Positions 32,180 through 42,192 of a stretch of DNA of 64,000 nucleotides are shown here, piece after piece. How positions within the stretch are numbered: the first letter of the stretch is position 1; every line of letters begins with the position of its first letter. The notes under the pieces are model-generated. The model was not told where the DNA came from. It made no database searches and was given only the letters and a program-made list of their open reading frames with translations. This stretch comes from Usitatibacter rugosus. Its GTDB lineage: Bacteria > Pseudomonadota > Gammaproteobacteria > Burkholderiales > Usitatibacteraceae. The translations under genes were made by a program, and so were the position numbers. Where the stretch lies: assembly GCF_013003965.1 (NCBI RefSeq), contig NZ_CP053069.1:1333419-1397418 (forward strand), in the 5' to 3' direction.

Positions 32180-33520
32180 ATGACATCGCCCACGGACAAG
32201 CGCCGCATCCTGGTCCTGTTCCCCGACGAATGGGACCGGGCCATCGCCCAAGATCCCCGCTACCGGGGAACCCACGAATTCCTCTTCGAGGGCTTCGACC
32301 TCTTTTCCTTCCCCGAGAACGCGCGCCTGTTCACGTTCGACGCGCTCAAGTTCGCGGAGAAAGTGGCGCGGCGCCACGCGGGCACGGGCATCGAGGCGGT
32401 CGTCACGTCCGACGAGCAATTCGGCCCCTTCCTCGCCGCGCTCGTGAGCAAGCGCCTGGGGCTGCTGCACACGCCGCTCGCGGCCGTGCTCACCATCCAG
32501 CACAAGTACTACGCGCGGCAGGCGTTCGAACGCATCCTGCCGGGCACGAATCCCGCCTACGGGCTCCTGCGTCGCAACTACAGCAGCCCCGAAGACGTCC
32601 CCATCCCGTTCCCGTTCTACATCAAGCCGGTGAAGGCCGCGTACTCGGTGCTCGCCCGGCGCGTGGACTCGTACGCGGAGCTGCGCCGCCATACCGCCTT
32701 CGGCTGGTTCGAGCGCGCGATCATCGAGCGCCTCGTGAAGCCCTTCAACGATGTGATGCGCGCCCACTCGAGCTTCGAGGAGGAGCCCTTCAGCATGATC
32801 GCCGAGGGCATCCTGCATGGCCGCCAGGTCACGGCCAACGGCTACGCGCGGGATGGCAAGGTCACCATGCTGGGGACGGTCGACTCGGTGATGTACCCCG
32901 GCACCGATCACTTCCAGCGCTTCCAGTACCCGTCGTCGCTTCCGCCCGACACCTTGTCGCGCATCGACCAGACGGCGATCAAGCTGCTGGAGGGCCTGGG
33001 CTTCGAGCACGGCGTCTTCAACATCGAGCTGCGCATCGACCCCGCGTCGGGCGCGGTGCGCGTGATCGAGATCAACCCGCGCGCGGCGGGCCAGTTCTAC
33101 GACCTCTTCGAGCGCGTCGACGGCTATTGCCTCTTCGACGTGCTGCTCGACCTCCACGCGGGCCGCGAGCCCGTCGTGCGCCACCGGCAGGGCCGCGACG
33201 CGCATGCGGCGAGCTTCGTGCTGCGCGACTTCACCGGCGACGGCCTGTCGCGCTGGCCGGGGCAACGCGAAGTGTCTTCGCTCCAGGCGGCAAATCCCGA
33301 AGCCCACCTCATGTTCTATCTCAAGCGCGGCGCCGACCTCGAGCGCGAGATGAAGTGGCTGGGGAGCTACCGCTATGGGACGTTCAACCTGGGCGGGGGC
33401 TCGCTGGAGGACCTCTTCCGGCGCTACCAGCAGCTGTGCGCGCAGATCCGCTTCCATCCGCGGGGCCACGTCGAGCCCTCGGTGGAATCGCTGCTGGCCC
33501 AGGTCGCCGGCGGCGACTAG
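32180..33520 (+). CDS. ATP-grasp enzyme of unknown substrate
   Basis: 446 residues, soluble. An N-terminal Rossmann-like part (RRILVLFPDEWDRAIA), then the ATP-grasp fold: lysine contacts near FPFYIKPVKAAYS, a glutamate-rich EEEPFSMIAEGILHGRQVTANGYARDG, and the Mg2+-binding strand GAVRVIEINPRAAGQFYDLFE. Ends with a C-terminal domain (about 350-440). Such enzymes ligate a carboxylate to an amine or thiol through an acyl-phosphate. The substrate cannot be assigned; no biosynthetic neighbours help. It overlaps the convergent acetyltransferase gene by 4 nt. Confidence 0.85.
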   Translation: MTSPTDKRRILVLFPDEWDRAIAQDPRYRGTHEFLFEGFDLFSFPENARLFTFDALKFAEKVARRHAGTGIEAVVTSDEQFGPFLAALVSKRLGLLHTPLAAVLTIQHKYYARQAFERILPGTNPAYGLLRRNYSSPEDVPIPFPFYIKPVKAAYSVLARRVDSYAELRRHTAFGWFERAIIERLVKPFNDVMRAHSSFEEEPFSMIAEGILHGRQVTANGYARDGKVTMLGTVDSVMYPGTDHFQRFQYPSSLPPDTLSRIDQTAIKLLEGLGFEHGVFNIELRIDPASGAVRVIEINPRAAGQFYDLFERVDGYCLFDVLLDLHAGREPVVRHRQGRDAHAASFVLRDFTGDGLSRWPGQREVSSLQAANPEAHLMFYLKRGADLEREMKWLGSYRYGTFNLGGGSLEDLFRRYQQLCAQIRFHPRGHVEPSVESLLAQVAGGD

Positions 33521-34125
33521 CGCGCCACGCCCGGCTCGAAGCGTGCCGGGTCGAATTCGCGGTTCACGAGAGCCGTGAGCACGTGGTCGCGCCACTGGCC
33601 GGCGATATACAAATAATTCTTCGCGTAGCCCTCACGCTCGAAGCCCAGGCGCGCGAGCAGCTGGCCGCTCCGCTCGTTCGTGGGGATGTAGTTGGCCATG
33701 ATGCGATGCAGCCCCATCTCGTCGAACGCGAAGGCGTTCAGCGCCTCGAGCGCCTCGCGCATCAGGCCGCGGCCCTCGTGGTCACGGGCGATCTGGTAGC
33801 CCAGGTGGCACGCCTGGAAAGGGCCGCGCACGATGTTCGTGTAGTTGCAGGTGCCGAGGACGGGACCCGATTCGGGACCGGGCGGCTGCAGCACGAAGCG
33901 CGCGGAGATGCCCGACTCCCACTCCACCTCGGCGCGCTCGAGGCGCTCGTGCCAGTACTTCGGCTCGAAGAAGCCCGGCGCGGGAGGCGGTGACCAGCGG
34001 TCAAGGTGGCCTTCCCAATTCTCGGTGAAGAAGCGCGCGACGGCGCCGGCCATCGAGGGGCGCCCGAGGCGCAGCGCCAGGCGCGGCGTGACCAGCTCGG
34101 GAAGGGCGGCGGGCACGGAGCTCAC
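33517..34125 (-). CDS. GNAT acetyltransferase, RimJ/RimL type
   Basis: 202 residues. An N-terminal LVTPRLALRLGRPSMA strand, then GTCNYTNIVRGPFQACHLGYQIARDHEGRGLMREALEALNAFAFDEMGLHRIMANYIPTNERSGQLLARLGFEREGYAK, divided by short loops; this includes the acetyl-CoA pyrophosphate loop RDHEGRGLM and the RimJ-type motif LHRIMA. RimJ acetylates the N-terminus of ribosomal protein S5, so that substrate is possible. Starts 1 nt downstream of the slmA stop, so one operon. Confidence 0.87.
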   Translation of the reverse strand: MSSVPAALPELVTPRLALRLGRPSMAGAVARFFTENWEGHLDRWSPPPAPGFFEPKYWHERLERAEVEWESGISARFVLQPPGPESGPVLGTCNYTNIVRGPFQACHLGYQIARDHEGRGLMREALEALNAFAFDEMGLHRIMANYIPTNERSGQLLARLGFEREGYAKNYLYIAGQWRDHVLTALVNREFDPARFEPGVAR

Positions 34126-34126
34126 T

Positions 34127-34699
34127 TCAGGCGGCGAAGATCCGCCACTGCTGCGGCCAGCCCTCCATGGGTGCGCGCTTGAAGCCGCTCTTCGCGAACT
34201 GGTGCCAGCGGCCGATCACGAAAGCGAGGAGCGTGTTCGCGTAGGCATTCACGTCCCAGTCGGCGGGAAGCTGCGAGGCGTTCACCGCGAGGCGCGCGCT
34301 CTGGCGCAGGCTCGCCTCGAGGCGGTCGAGCAGCTGGTTCACGCGGGCCTGCAGGCGGTCGTCCTCGTTCACCAGCGCGTCGCCGATCAGCACGCGCGTC
34401 ATGCCCGGATTCTTCTGCGAGAAGCCGAGCAGGGTGGTGACGGTGGTCTCCACCTGCTTCAGGGCGTCCTTCTCCTCGGCCTGGATCTTGTTCACGAGCG
34501 TGAACAGCGTCTGCTCGATGAACTCGATCAGCCCTTCGAACATCTGCGCCTTGCTCGCGAAGTGGCGATAAAGCGCCGCCTCGCTCACGTCGAGGCGCGC
34601 GGCCAGCAGCGCCGTGGTGATGCGCTCGCCCTTCGGGTCCTCCAGCATCGCCGCGAGCGTCTGCAGGATCTGGGCCTTGCGCTCGCCCGTCTTCGCCAT
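34127..34699 (-). CDS. slmA: Nucleoid occlusion factor SlmA (TetR family)
   Basis: 190 residues. A TetR-type N-terminal HTH (RITTALLAARLDVSEAALYRHFASKAQMFEGLIEFIE) and an all-helical C-terminal domain whose ends match SlmA (VIGRWHQFAKSGFKRAPMEGWPQQW). SlmA binds chromosomal sites and blocks FtsZ assembly over the nucleoid. Length is close to the E. coli protein (198). Sits between a HerA-like ATPase and the RimJ-type gene on one strand. Confidence 0.92.
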   Translation of the reverse strand: MAKTGERKAQILQTLAAMLEDPKGERITTALLAARLDVSEAALYRHFASKAQMFEGLIEFIEQTLFTLVNKIQAEEKDALKQVETTVTTLLGFSQKNPGMTRVLIGDALVNEDDRLQARVNQLLDRLEASLRQSARLAVNASQLPADWDVNAYANTLLAFVIGRWHQFAKSGFKRAPMEGWPQQWRIFAA

Positions 34700-34713
34700 C
34701 GTGCTCCCCCTTG

Positions 34714-36303
34714 TTACCGCCGGCCGCCGAAGATCGACCCCAGCACCCCGCGGATGACCTTGCGTCCCACTTCGCTCCCGATGGCGCGCGCTGCGCTCTT
34801 GGCGGCGGCTTCCATGGCCGTCTCGCGCGTCCGTCCCTTCGGCCCGGCCGGGCCTGCGCCCGGTAGTCCGATCTTCTCGAGGATACCGCCCCAGCCGCCG
34901 GCGGACTCTTCCTCGCCTTTTGCGCCGCCCGGACTTCCCGCGGGCGGTGCCGTCTTCTCTTCCGCTCTCGCGGTGAGCTTCTCGTAGGCCGATTCGCGAT
35001 CGACCGCCTTCTCATAGTGCCCGGCGCAGAGCGATTCGGCGATGACCTTCTTGCGCTCGTCGGCGCTCACGGTGCCGAGGCGGGAAGCGGGCGGCACGAC
35101 GAAGGCGCGCTCGACCGGCAGGGGACGGCCTTTCTCGTCGAGGAAGGACACGAGCGCTTCGCCGACCGCAAGCTCGGTGATGGCTTCCTCCACTTTCACT
35201 TTCGGATTCGGACGGAACGTGGTCGCCGCCGCCTTCACCGCCGCCTGGTCGCGCGGGGTGAATGCGCGAAGCGCGTGCTGCACGCGGTTGCCGAGCTGGC
35301 CCAGCACGGTGTCCGGCACATCGAGCGGGTTCTGCGTGACGAAGTAGACGCCGACGCCCTTCGAGCGCACGAGGCGCACGACCTGCTCGATGCGCGTGAG
35401 CAATTCCCTGGGCGCGTCGTTGAAGAGCAGGTGCGCTTCGTCGAAGAAGAACACGAGCTTCGGTTTCTCCGGGTCGCCGATCTCGGGAAGGGTCTCGAAG
35501 AGCTCCGAGAGCAGCCACAGCAGCAGCGTCGAGTACACGCGCGGGCTCGAGAGCAGCTTGTCGGCGGCGAGGATGTTGATGACACCCTTGCCATCGACCG
35601 TCTGCATGAGGTCGGAGAGGTCGAGCGCGGGCTCGCCGAAGAATTTCGCGCCGCCCTGGGATTCGAGCGTGAGCAGGCCGCGCTGGATGGCGCCCACGCT
35701 CGCGGTCGAGATGTTGCCGTACTGGGTGCGGAACTTCGCCGCGTTGTCGCCCGCGAATTGCAGCAGCGCCCGGAGGTCTTTCAGGTCGAGCAGCAGCAGG
35801 CCCTGGTCATCGGCGATCTTGAAGACCGCCGCCAACACGCCGGCCTGCGTCTCGTTGAGATCCAGGATGCGCGAGAGCAGCAGCGGGCCCATCTCCGAGA
35901 CGGTGGAGCGGACGGGATGCCCGGCGTCGCCGAACACATCCCAGAACGCGACAGGCGAAGCCTTGTACGCGAAGCCCTCGATGCCGAGGGTCTTCACGCG
36001 CTCTTCCACTTTCGCGTTCCCGCCGCCGGCCGCGGCGAGTCCCGCGAGGTCGCCCTTCACGTCGGCCATGAACACGGGAACGCCGATCGAGCTGAACCTT
36101 TCGGCGAGCGTTTGCAGCGTGACGGTCTTGCCGGTGCCGGTGGCGCCGGCGATGAGGCCGTGCCGGTTGGCCATCGCGGGCAGCAGGCCCAAGTCTTCCT
36201 TCGACTTCGCGACCAGCAGGGGAGGAAGCACCGGTTTCGCTCTGGAGAGAGGCGGGACGCGAATGTTACCATTACGTTTTCCCGCTCGGCATTGACGCTT
36301 CAA
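34714..36303 (-). CDS. HerA/DUF853-family ATPase (YjgR-like)
   Basis: About 529 residues with the first codon TTG at 36303. The ATPase core starts at [31 protein letters not shown] (Walker A GATGTGKT), Walker B is [12 protein letters not shown], and an arginine-finger region falls near [29 protein letters not shown] low-complexity linker and the helical C-terminal tail follow. The N-terminus is uncertain: only 17 nt separate the TTG from the divergent yebC, and no Shine-Dalgarno sequence is obvious. Relatives (YjgR) are HerA-like DNA translocases of unknown task; no nurA lies next to it. Confidence 0.87.
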   Translation of the reverse strand: MKRQCRAGKRNGNIRVPPLSRAKPVLPPLLVAKSKEDLGLLPAMANRHGLIAGATGTGKTVTLQTLAERFSSIGVPVFMADVKGDLAGLAAAGGGNAKVEERVKTLGIEGFAYKASPVAFWDVFGDAGHPVRSTVSEMGPLLLSRILDLNETQAGVLAAVFKIADDQGLLLLDLKDLRALLQFAGDNAAKFRTQYGNISTASVGAIQRGLLTLESQGGAKFFGEPALDLSDLMQTVDGKGVINILAADKLLSSPRVYSTLLLWLLSELFETLPEIGDPEKPKLVFFFDEAHLLFNDAPRELLTRIEQVVRLVRSKGVGVYFVTQNPLDVPDTVLGQLGNRVQHALRAFTPRDQAAVKAAATTFRPNPKVKVEEAITELAVGEALVSFLDEKGRPLPVERAFVVPPASRLGTVSADERKKVIAESLCAGHYEKAVDRESAYEKLTARAEEKTAPPAGSPGGAKGEEESAGGWGGILEKIGLPGAGPAGPKGRTRETAMEAAAKSAARAIGSEVGRKVIRGVLGSIFGGRR

Positions 36304-36320
36304 GCGACAAGCAGACCCAT

Positions 36321-37049
36321 ATGGCAGGCCATAGCAAGTGGGCGAACATCCAGCACCGCAAGGGCCGCCAGGACGCCAAGCGCGGCAAGATCTTCACCCG
36401 CCTCATCAAGGAAATCACCGTCGCCGCGAAGATGGGCGGGGGTGATCCCAACATGAATCCGCGGCTGCGCCTTGCGGTCGACAAGGCGTACGAGAACAAC
36501 ATGCCGAAGGACAACGTCGAGCGCGCGATCAAGCGCGGCACCGGCGGCCTGGACGGCGTGAACTACGAGGAGATCCGCTACGAGGGCTACGGCCTCCACG
36601 GCGCGGCCATCATCGTCGACTGCCTCACCGACAATCGCGTCCGCACGGTGGCCGAAGTCCGCCACGCGTTCACCAAGTTCGGCGGCAACATGGGTGCTTC
36701 CAATTCCGTCGCCTTCCTGTTCAAGCATTGCGGCCAGCTGCTCTACGCGCCCGGCACGAACGAGGAGAAGCTGATGGACGCCGCCCTCGAGGCCGGAGCC
36801 GAGGACGTCGTCTCGAGCGAGGACGGCTCGATCGAGGTGATCACCGATCCGCACGAATTCGCCCGCATCAAGGCGGCGATGGAGAAGTCCGGCTTCAAGG
36901 CGGAGCTCGCCGAGGTCACGATGAAGGCCTCCACCGAGACCGAGTTCACCGGCGAGGACGCGGTCACGATGCAGAAGCTCCTCGACGCGCTCGAGTCGCT
37001 CGACGACGTCCAGGAGGTCTACACCAACGCGGTGATCGCGGGGGCCTAG
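36321..37049 (+). CDS. yebC: YebC/PmpR family transcriptional regulator
   Basis: 242 residues. Begins with the hallmark [23 protein letters not shown] and contains the conserved acidic patches ([34 protein letters not shown]). Usually beside ruvCAB, as here. YebC proteins regulate some promoters, and in Bacillus and other bacteria some members help ribosomes at proline stretches. Its stop overlaps the next GTG start by one base. Confidence 0.95.
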   Translation: MAGHSKWANIQHRKGRQDAKRGKIFTRLIKEITVAAKMGGGDPNMNPRLRLAVDKAYENNMPKDNVERAIKRGTGGLDGVNYEEIRYEGYGLHGAAIIVDCLTDNRVRTVAEVRHAFTKFGGNMGASNSVAFLFKHCGQLLYAPGTNEEKLMDAALEAGAEDVVSSEDGSIEVITDPHEFARIKAAMEKSGFKAELAEVTMKASTETEFTGEDAVTMQKLLDALESLDDVQEVYTNAVIAGA

Positions 37050-37618
37050 TGGCGGAGCTCCTGCAGGCCCTGCTGCTCGACATCCCCGAGGTCCTCGAGA
37101 CGAAGCGCCTCACGCTTCGCGCCGTCGGAACAGGCCACGGAGCCGAGTCGAACGCCGCGATGGCCGAATCGTTCGAGCAGCTGAAGCCCTGGATGCCGTG
37201 GGCGAAGCAGATGCAGAGCCCCGAGCAGAGCGAGGCCAACGCGCGCGAGACGCGCGCCAAGTGGCTCGCGCGGGAAGCCCTCGATTTCGCCTGGTTCCGC
37301 AAGGACGACGGGCTGCTCGTCGGGCGGGGCGGCCTGCACACCATCGAATGGGACATTCCGAAGTTCGAGATCGGCTACTGGGTGCGCACCTCGTGCGCGC
37401 GCCAGGGCTATGCGACCGAAGGCACGCAGGCGCTCGTGGATTTCGCGCGCGACGTGCTGGGCGCCCGGCGCCTGGAGATCGGCTCGGACGCGCGCAACAT
37501 GCCCAGCCGGCGCGTGGCGGAGAAGTGCGGCTTCACGCTGGAGGGCATCCTCCGCCAGGCACGCCGCGACAACGCCGGCCAGCTCGCCGACGCGTGCGTG
37601 TACGCGAAGACGTTCTAG
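37049..37618 (+). CDS. GNAT acetyltransferase inserted between yebC and ruvC
   Basis: 189 residues. RimL/RimJ-like: [22 protein letters not shown] at the N-terminus, [32 protein letters not shown] with the acetyl-CoA loop, and [23 protein letters not shown]. The GTG start shares its G with the yebC TAG, and its own stop shares a G with the ruvC GTG. Substrate unknown; it may acetylate a ribosomal protein or a small molecule. Confidence 0.88.
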   Translation: MAELLQALLLDIPEVLETKRLTLRAVGTGHGAESNAAMAESFEQLKPWMPWAKQMQSPEQSEANARETRAKWLAREALDFAWFRKDDGLLVGRGGLHTIEWDIPKFEIGYWVRTSCARQGYATEGTQALVDFARDVLGARRLEIGSDARNMPSRRVAEKCGFTLEGILRQARRDNAGQLADACVYAKTF

Positions 37619-38148
37619 TGGCGGTGATTCGCATCCTCGGCATCGACCCGGGGCTCGCGGTGACTGGCTATGGCCTGGTCGAGAAGGACGGGCAGAAGCT
37701 CGCGTATGTCGCGAGCGGCCGCATCCGTTCGCGTCTCACCGACAGCCTGCCCATCCGGCTCTCCTCGATCCTCGAGGGCCTCGCAGAGGTCATCGCGGGC
37801 TATGCTCCGGGGGAAGTCGCCGTGGAAGAGGTGTTCGTCAACGTGAATCCCAAGTCGACGCTGCTGCTGGGCCAGGCGCGCGGGGCCGCGATCTCCGCGG
37901 CCGTCCTCGCGAAGCTGCCCGTGGCCGAGTACACGGCCATGCAGGTGAAGCAGGCGGTGGTAGGCAACGGGCACGCGAAGAAGGAGCAGGTCCAGGAGAT
38001 GGTGAAGCGCTTGCTGAAGCTCCCCGGTGTACCGAGCCCGGACGCGGCCGATGCGCTGGCTTGCGCCATCTGCCACGCGCATGGCGGGCTGGGGCTGGGT
38101 GCCATCGTGACGCGGGGCCGGCGCGTGAAGCGCGGGAGGCTCTCGTGA
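37618..38148 (+). CDS. ruvC: Holliday junction resolvase RuvC
   Basis: 176 residues. Catalytic acidic residues appear in [15 protein letters not shown] (first Asp), [13 protein letters not shown] (Glu), and the C-terminal [14 protein letters not shown] (two Asp). GTG start at 37618, or at 37624, which would give a shorter N-terminus. Cuts four-way junctions released by RuvAB. Overlaps ruvA by 4 nt (GTGA). Confidence 0.95.
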   Translation: MAVIRILGIDPGLAVTGYGLVEKDGQKLAYVASGRIRSRLTDSLPIRLSSILEGLAEVIAGYAPGEVAVEEVFVNVNPKSTLLLGQARGAAISAAVLAKLPVAEYTAMQVKQAVVGNGHAKKEQVQEMVKRLLKLPGVPSPDAADALACAICHAHGGLGLGAIVTRGRRVKRGRLS

Positions 38149-38717
38149 TCGGACGCATCTCGGGCGAGCTCGCGGAGAAGAATCCGCCCCAGGTCGTCGT
38201 CCTGGCCGGCGGCGTGGGCTACGAGATCGACGTGCCGATGAGCACGTTCTATAACCTGCCGCGCGTGGGCGACAAGGTGGTGCTCCTCACGCACCTCGTC
38301 GTTCGCGAAGATGCGCACCTGCTGTTCGGGTTCCTCACGGCGCATGAACGCACGACGTTCCGCCAGCTCCTCAAGATCAGCGGCGTGGGGCCCAAGGTGG
38401 CGCTGTCGGTGCTCTCGGGCCTGTCCGTCGACGACCTCGCCGCGGCCGTTGCCTCCGAGGATGCAGCGCGCCTCATGCGCGTTCCCGGCATCGGCAAGAA
38501 GACCGCGGAGCGGCTCGTGCTGGAGCTTCGCGACCGCCTGCCCGTGGCCGTGGCTCTCACCAAGGCCGGGACCACGCCGGGAAGCGACGTCCTCAATGCG
38601 CTCATGGGGCTTGGCTATAATGACCGCGAGGCCCAGGCCGCGGTGAAACAGCTGCCCCCGGACCTCGCGCTGACCGATGCCATCCGGCAGGCGCTGAAAC
38701 TCCTCGCGAAGCCCTGA
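38145..38717 (+). CDS. ruvA: Holliday junction DNA-binding protein RuvA
   Basis: 190 residues, starting at GTG 38145. An N-terminal OB fold ([30 protein letters not shown]), two helix-hairpin-helix motifs ([41 protein letters not shown]) and a C-terminal RuvB-binding domain III (about 145-190). Forms a tetramer on the junction. Confidence 0.95.
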   Translation: MIGRISGELAEKNPPQVVVLAGGVGYEIDVPMSTFYNLPRVGDKVVLLTHLVVREDAHLLFGFLTAHERTTFRQLLKISGVGPKVALSVLSGLSVDDLAAAVASEDAARLMRVPGIGKKTAERLVLELRDRLPVAVALTKAGTTPGSDVLNALMGLGYNDREAQAAVKQLPPDLALTDAIRQALKLLAKP

Positions 38718-38721
38718 ACGA

Positions 38722-39752
<1,031 letters not shown>

Positions 39753-39756
<4 letters not shown>

Positions 39757-40196
39757 GCCGCATCGCCGTGAAGCCGCGCCTGCAGCCGGAGCTGTTCACG
39801 TATTCGTTCCCCGTCCGCGTCTACTACGAGAACACCGACGCCGGCGGCGTGGTCTACCACGCGGAGTACCTGAAGTTCCTCGAGCGGGCGCGCACCGAGT
39901 GGCTGCGCCACCTCGGGTTCGACCACCAGGTCCTCGGACGCAACCATAAGGTGGTCTTCGTGGTCTCTTCCATGGCGATCGATTTCATCAAGCCCGCGCG
40001 GCTGGACGACATGGTCTCCGTGAGCGTCCAGCTGGAGTCGCTGGGCAAGGTTCGAAGTGTCTTCGTGCAGGAGGTCCGCCGGGAGGACGAAGTGCTGGTG
40101 AAGGCCAAGGTGACCGTGGCCTGCCTCACCGTCGATTCGTTCAAACCCGTCGAGATCCCCGAGCCGTTAAGGAGAAAGATGGAGGCCAGCCAATGA
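39753..40196 (+). CDS. ybgC: YbgC acyl-CoA thioesterase (Tol-Pal system)
   Basis: 147 residues of the hot-dog fold. Signature [31 protein letters not shown], with the catalytic Asp in NTDAGG. Hydrolyses short acyl-CoA esters in the cytoplasm and is the usual first gene of tol-pal. GTG start at 39753 overlapping ruvB; ends overlapping tolQ by 4 nt (ATGA). Confidence 0.95.
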
Positions 40197-40882
40197 TCGT
40201 GACCCACGACCTGACGGTCATCGGGATGATCGTCAACGCGAGCATCGTCGTGAAGGTCGTCATGGCGATCCTCGTGATGGCTTCCCTGCTCTCGTGGACG
40301 TACATCTTCATGAAGCTCTTCCAGATCCGGCGGGCTCGCCGCCTGGCGGACGATTTCGAGCGCGAGTTCTGGAGCGGCTCCGACCTCGTGGGGCTCTACC
40401 AGCGCGCGGCCAACGGGCGCTACGTGACGGTCGGCCTGGAGCGCATCTTCGAAGCCGGCTTCAAGGAGTTCCTGAAGCTGAAGGGCCGCGCGGGATCGGA
40501 TGTGACCGCGCTCCTCGAGGGCACGCGCCGGGCCATGAAGGCCGCTTACCAGCGCGAGCTGGACGCGCTCGAGTCGCACCTGAGCTTCCTCGCCACCGTG
40601 GGCTCCGTGAGCCCGTACATCGGCCTCTTCGGCACGGTGTGGGGGATCATGAACGCGTTCCGGGGCCTGTCGAACGTCGCGCAGGCCACGCTCGCCCAGG
40701 TGGCGCCCGGGATCGCCGAGGCGCTCGTCGCCACCGCGATCGGCCTCTTCGCGGCGATCCCGGCGGTGATCGCGTACAACCGCTTCGCGCACGACATCGA
40801 CCGCCTCGCGGGGCGCTACGAGAGCTTCATCGAGGAGCTCTCCAACATCCTGCAGCGCCAGTCGCACCAGACGGAGCGCTAG
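40193..40882 (+). CDS. tolQ: TolQ, proton-channel subunit of the Tol motor
   Basis: 229 residues, MotA/TolQ/ExbB family. Three membrane helices (about 20-42, 140-160, 170-200) with the conserved channel segment TVGSVSPYIGLFGTVWGIMNAF and ATAIGLFAAIPAVIAYN. Couples proton flow to TolA movement during cell constriction and outer-membrane upkeep. Confidence 0.95.
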   Translation: MIVTHDLTVIGMIVNASIVVKVVMAILVMASLLSWTYIFMKLFQIRRARRLADDFEREFWSGSDLVGLYQRAANGRYVTVGLERIFEAGFKEFLKLKGRAGSDVTALLEGTRRAMKAAYQRELDALESHLSFLATVGSVSPYIGLFGTVWGIMNAFRGLSNVAQATLAQVAPGIAEALVATAIGLFAAIPAVIAYNRFAHDIDRLAGRYESFIEELSNILQRQSHQTER

Positions 40883-40886
40883 CGAG

Positions 40887-41303
40887 ATGGCCCGCCGCAC
40901 GCGCCGCGCGATGGCCGAGATCAACGTGGTGCCGTACATCGACGTGATGCTCGTGCTGCTGATCATCTTCATGGTGGCCGCTCCGCTCATCAACCCGGGG
41001 CAGATCGACCTCCCGCAGGTGGCCCAGAAGCTCGATCCCGCCGTGGCGCCTATGGAGGTGCGAGTGAGGGCGAATGGAGACCTCGCCGTCGTCGACCGCG
41101 CGAAATCGCCGGAGGAGCAGATCGTCCGGCGCGACGGGCTGGTGCAGTTGATCCGCCAGGCGCAGAAGGCCAATCCCGACCAGGCGATCGTGATCGCCGG
41201 GGACAAGGCCGTGCGCTACGAGGAGGTCCTGAAGGTGATGGACATCCTCCAGCAGAACCAGGTGAAGCGCATCGGGCTGCTCGCGCGTCCCGCGGGGCCC
41301 TGA
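40887..41303 (+). CDS. tolR: TolR
   Basis: 138 residues, ExbD/TolR family. A single N-terminal helix carries the proton-channel aspartate in INVVPYIDVMLVLLIIFMVAAPL (split by me from a longer stretch), and a periplasmic domain follows. Starts 4 nt after tolQ with GCGAG upstream. Confidence 0.95.
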   Translation: MARRTRRAMAEINVVPYIDVMLVLLIIFMVAAPLINPGQIDLPQVAQKLDPAVAPMEVRVRANGDLAVVDRAKSPEEQIVRRDGLVQLIRQAQKANPDQAIVIAGDKAVRYEEVLKVMDILQQNQVKRIGLLARPAGP

Positions 41304-41307
41304 GCGC

Positions 41308-42165
41308 GTGCCACGATCGGTGAAGGAGACGCCGCCCGCCCTGGAGAAGCGCAGCCAGCCGGGACGGCTGCGCGCGATCATCCTTGCTGTCATCGTGCAC
41401 GCGATCTTCTTCGGGCTGATCGTGTTCGGCGTGACGTGGCAGAACAAGCCCGAGGCTCCCGTGGAAGCCGAGCTGTGGAAAGAGATGCCTCCCACGCCCC
41501 GCACCGGGTCGAAGCCGCCGGAACCGGATCCCACGCCCCCCAAGCCCGAGCCCGATCCGCCGAAGGTCGAGCCCAAGCCCGAGCCGGTGAAGCCGCCGCC
41601 CGAGCCCCCGAAGCCCGTCAAGGCCGAGCCGCCGAAGCCCGACCCGGCCGTGGCCGAGAAGGTCGAGCGCGAGAAGCGGGAGAAGGAGAAGCGCGAGAAG
41701 GTGGAGCGCGAGAAGCAGGAGAAAGAGAAGCGCGAGGCCGAGAAGAAGCGCCAGGACGACGCGAAGAAGAAGGCCGACGACGCGAAGAAAAAGCAGGAGG
41801 ACGCGAAGAAGAAGCAGGAGGACGATCGCGTCCGCAAGGAAGCGGACCAGGCCCGCGAGGCGGCCTCGGCCGTGCGCCAGAAGGAGTTCGACCGGTATGT
41901 GAACAACATCCGGGCTAAAATCCAGGGCAAGGCCAACCCGCCCGACAACACAACCGGCAGGCCCGAGGTCGTGGTGCGCATCCGGATCCTGCCCGGCGGC
42001 GAGGTCCTCGAGGCCCAGATCACCCGCCCGAGCGGCAACCGGGCCTACGACGAGGCCATCTTGAGAGGCATTCGCAGCGCGTCGCCGCTGCCCGTACCCC
42101 CGGCCGATTCGGAACTTTTTCCCCAATTCCGGGACCTTAACCTTAACTTCACGCATGAACGCTAG
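41308..42165 (+). CDS. tolA: TolA, envelope-spanning energy transducer
   Basis: 285 residues. A short cytoplasmic N-terminus, one membrane helix (about 24-45), a long middle region rich in Pro/Lys/Glu (about 60-195), first a Pro-rich PPEP/KPEP stretch and then a Lys/Glu coiled coil, and a C-terminal TonB/TolA-like domain (about 200-285, VVVRIRILPGGEVLEAQITRPSGN). GTG start at 41308. Shorter than E. coli TolA (421), mostly because of the reduced helical domain II. Confidence 0.93.
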   Translation: MPRSVKETPPALEKRSQPGRLRAIILAVIVHAIFFGLIVFGVTWQNKPEAPVEAELWKEMPPTPRTGSKPPEPDPTPPKPEPDPPKVEPKPEPVKPPPEPPKPVKAEPPKPDPAVAEKVEREKREKEKREKVEREKQEKEKREAEKKRQDDAKKKADDAKKKQEDAKKKQEDDRVRKEADQAREAASAVRQKEFDRYVNNIRAKIQGKANPPDNTTGRPEVVVRIRILPGGEVLEAQITRPSGNRAYDEAILRGIRSASPLPVPPADSELFPQFRDLNLNFTHER

Positions 42166-42192
42166 GGCGCCGCGCCCATCGAATAGAACAAT

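Noticed and set aside
34127-34699. TetR regulator of a drug efflux pump
   Set aside because: The C-terminal motif and length match SlmA, and no efflux genes are adjacent.
41580-41910. Repeat-like Lys/Glu stretch suggestive of a tandem repeat or CRISPR-like array
   Set aside because: It is the coiled-coil domain of TolA; repeats are irregular short codon runs, with no spacers.
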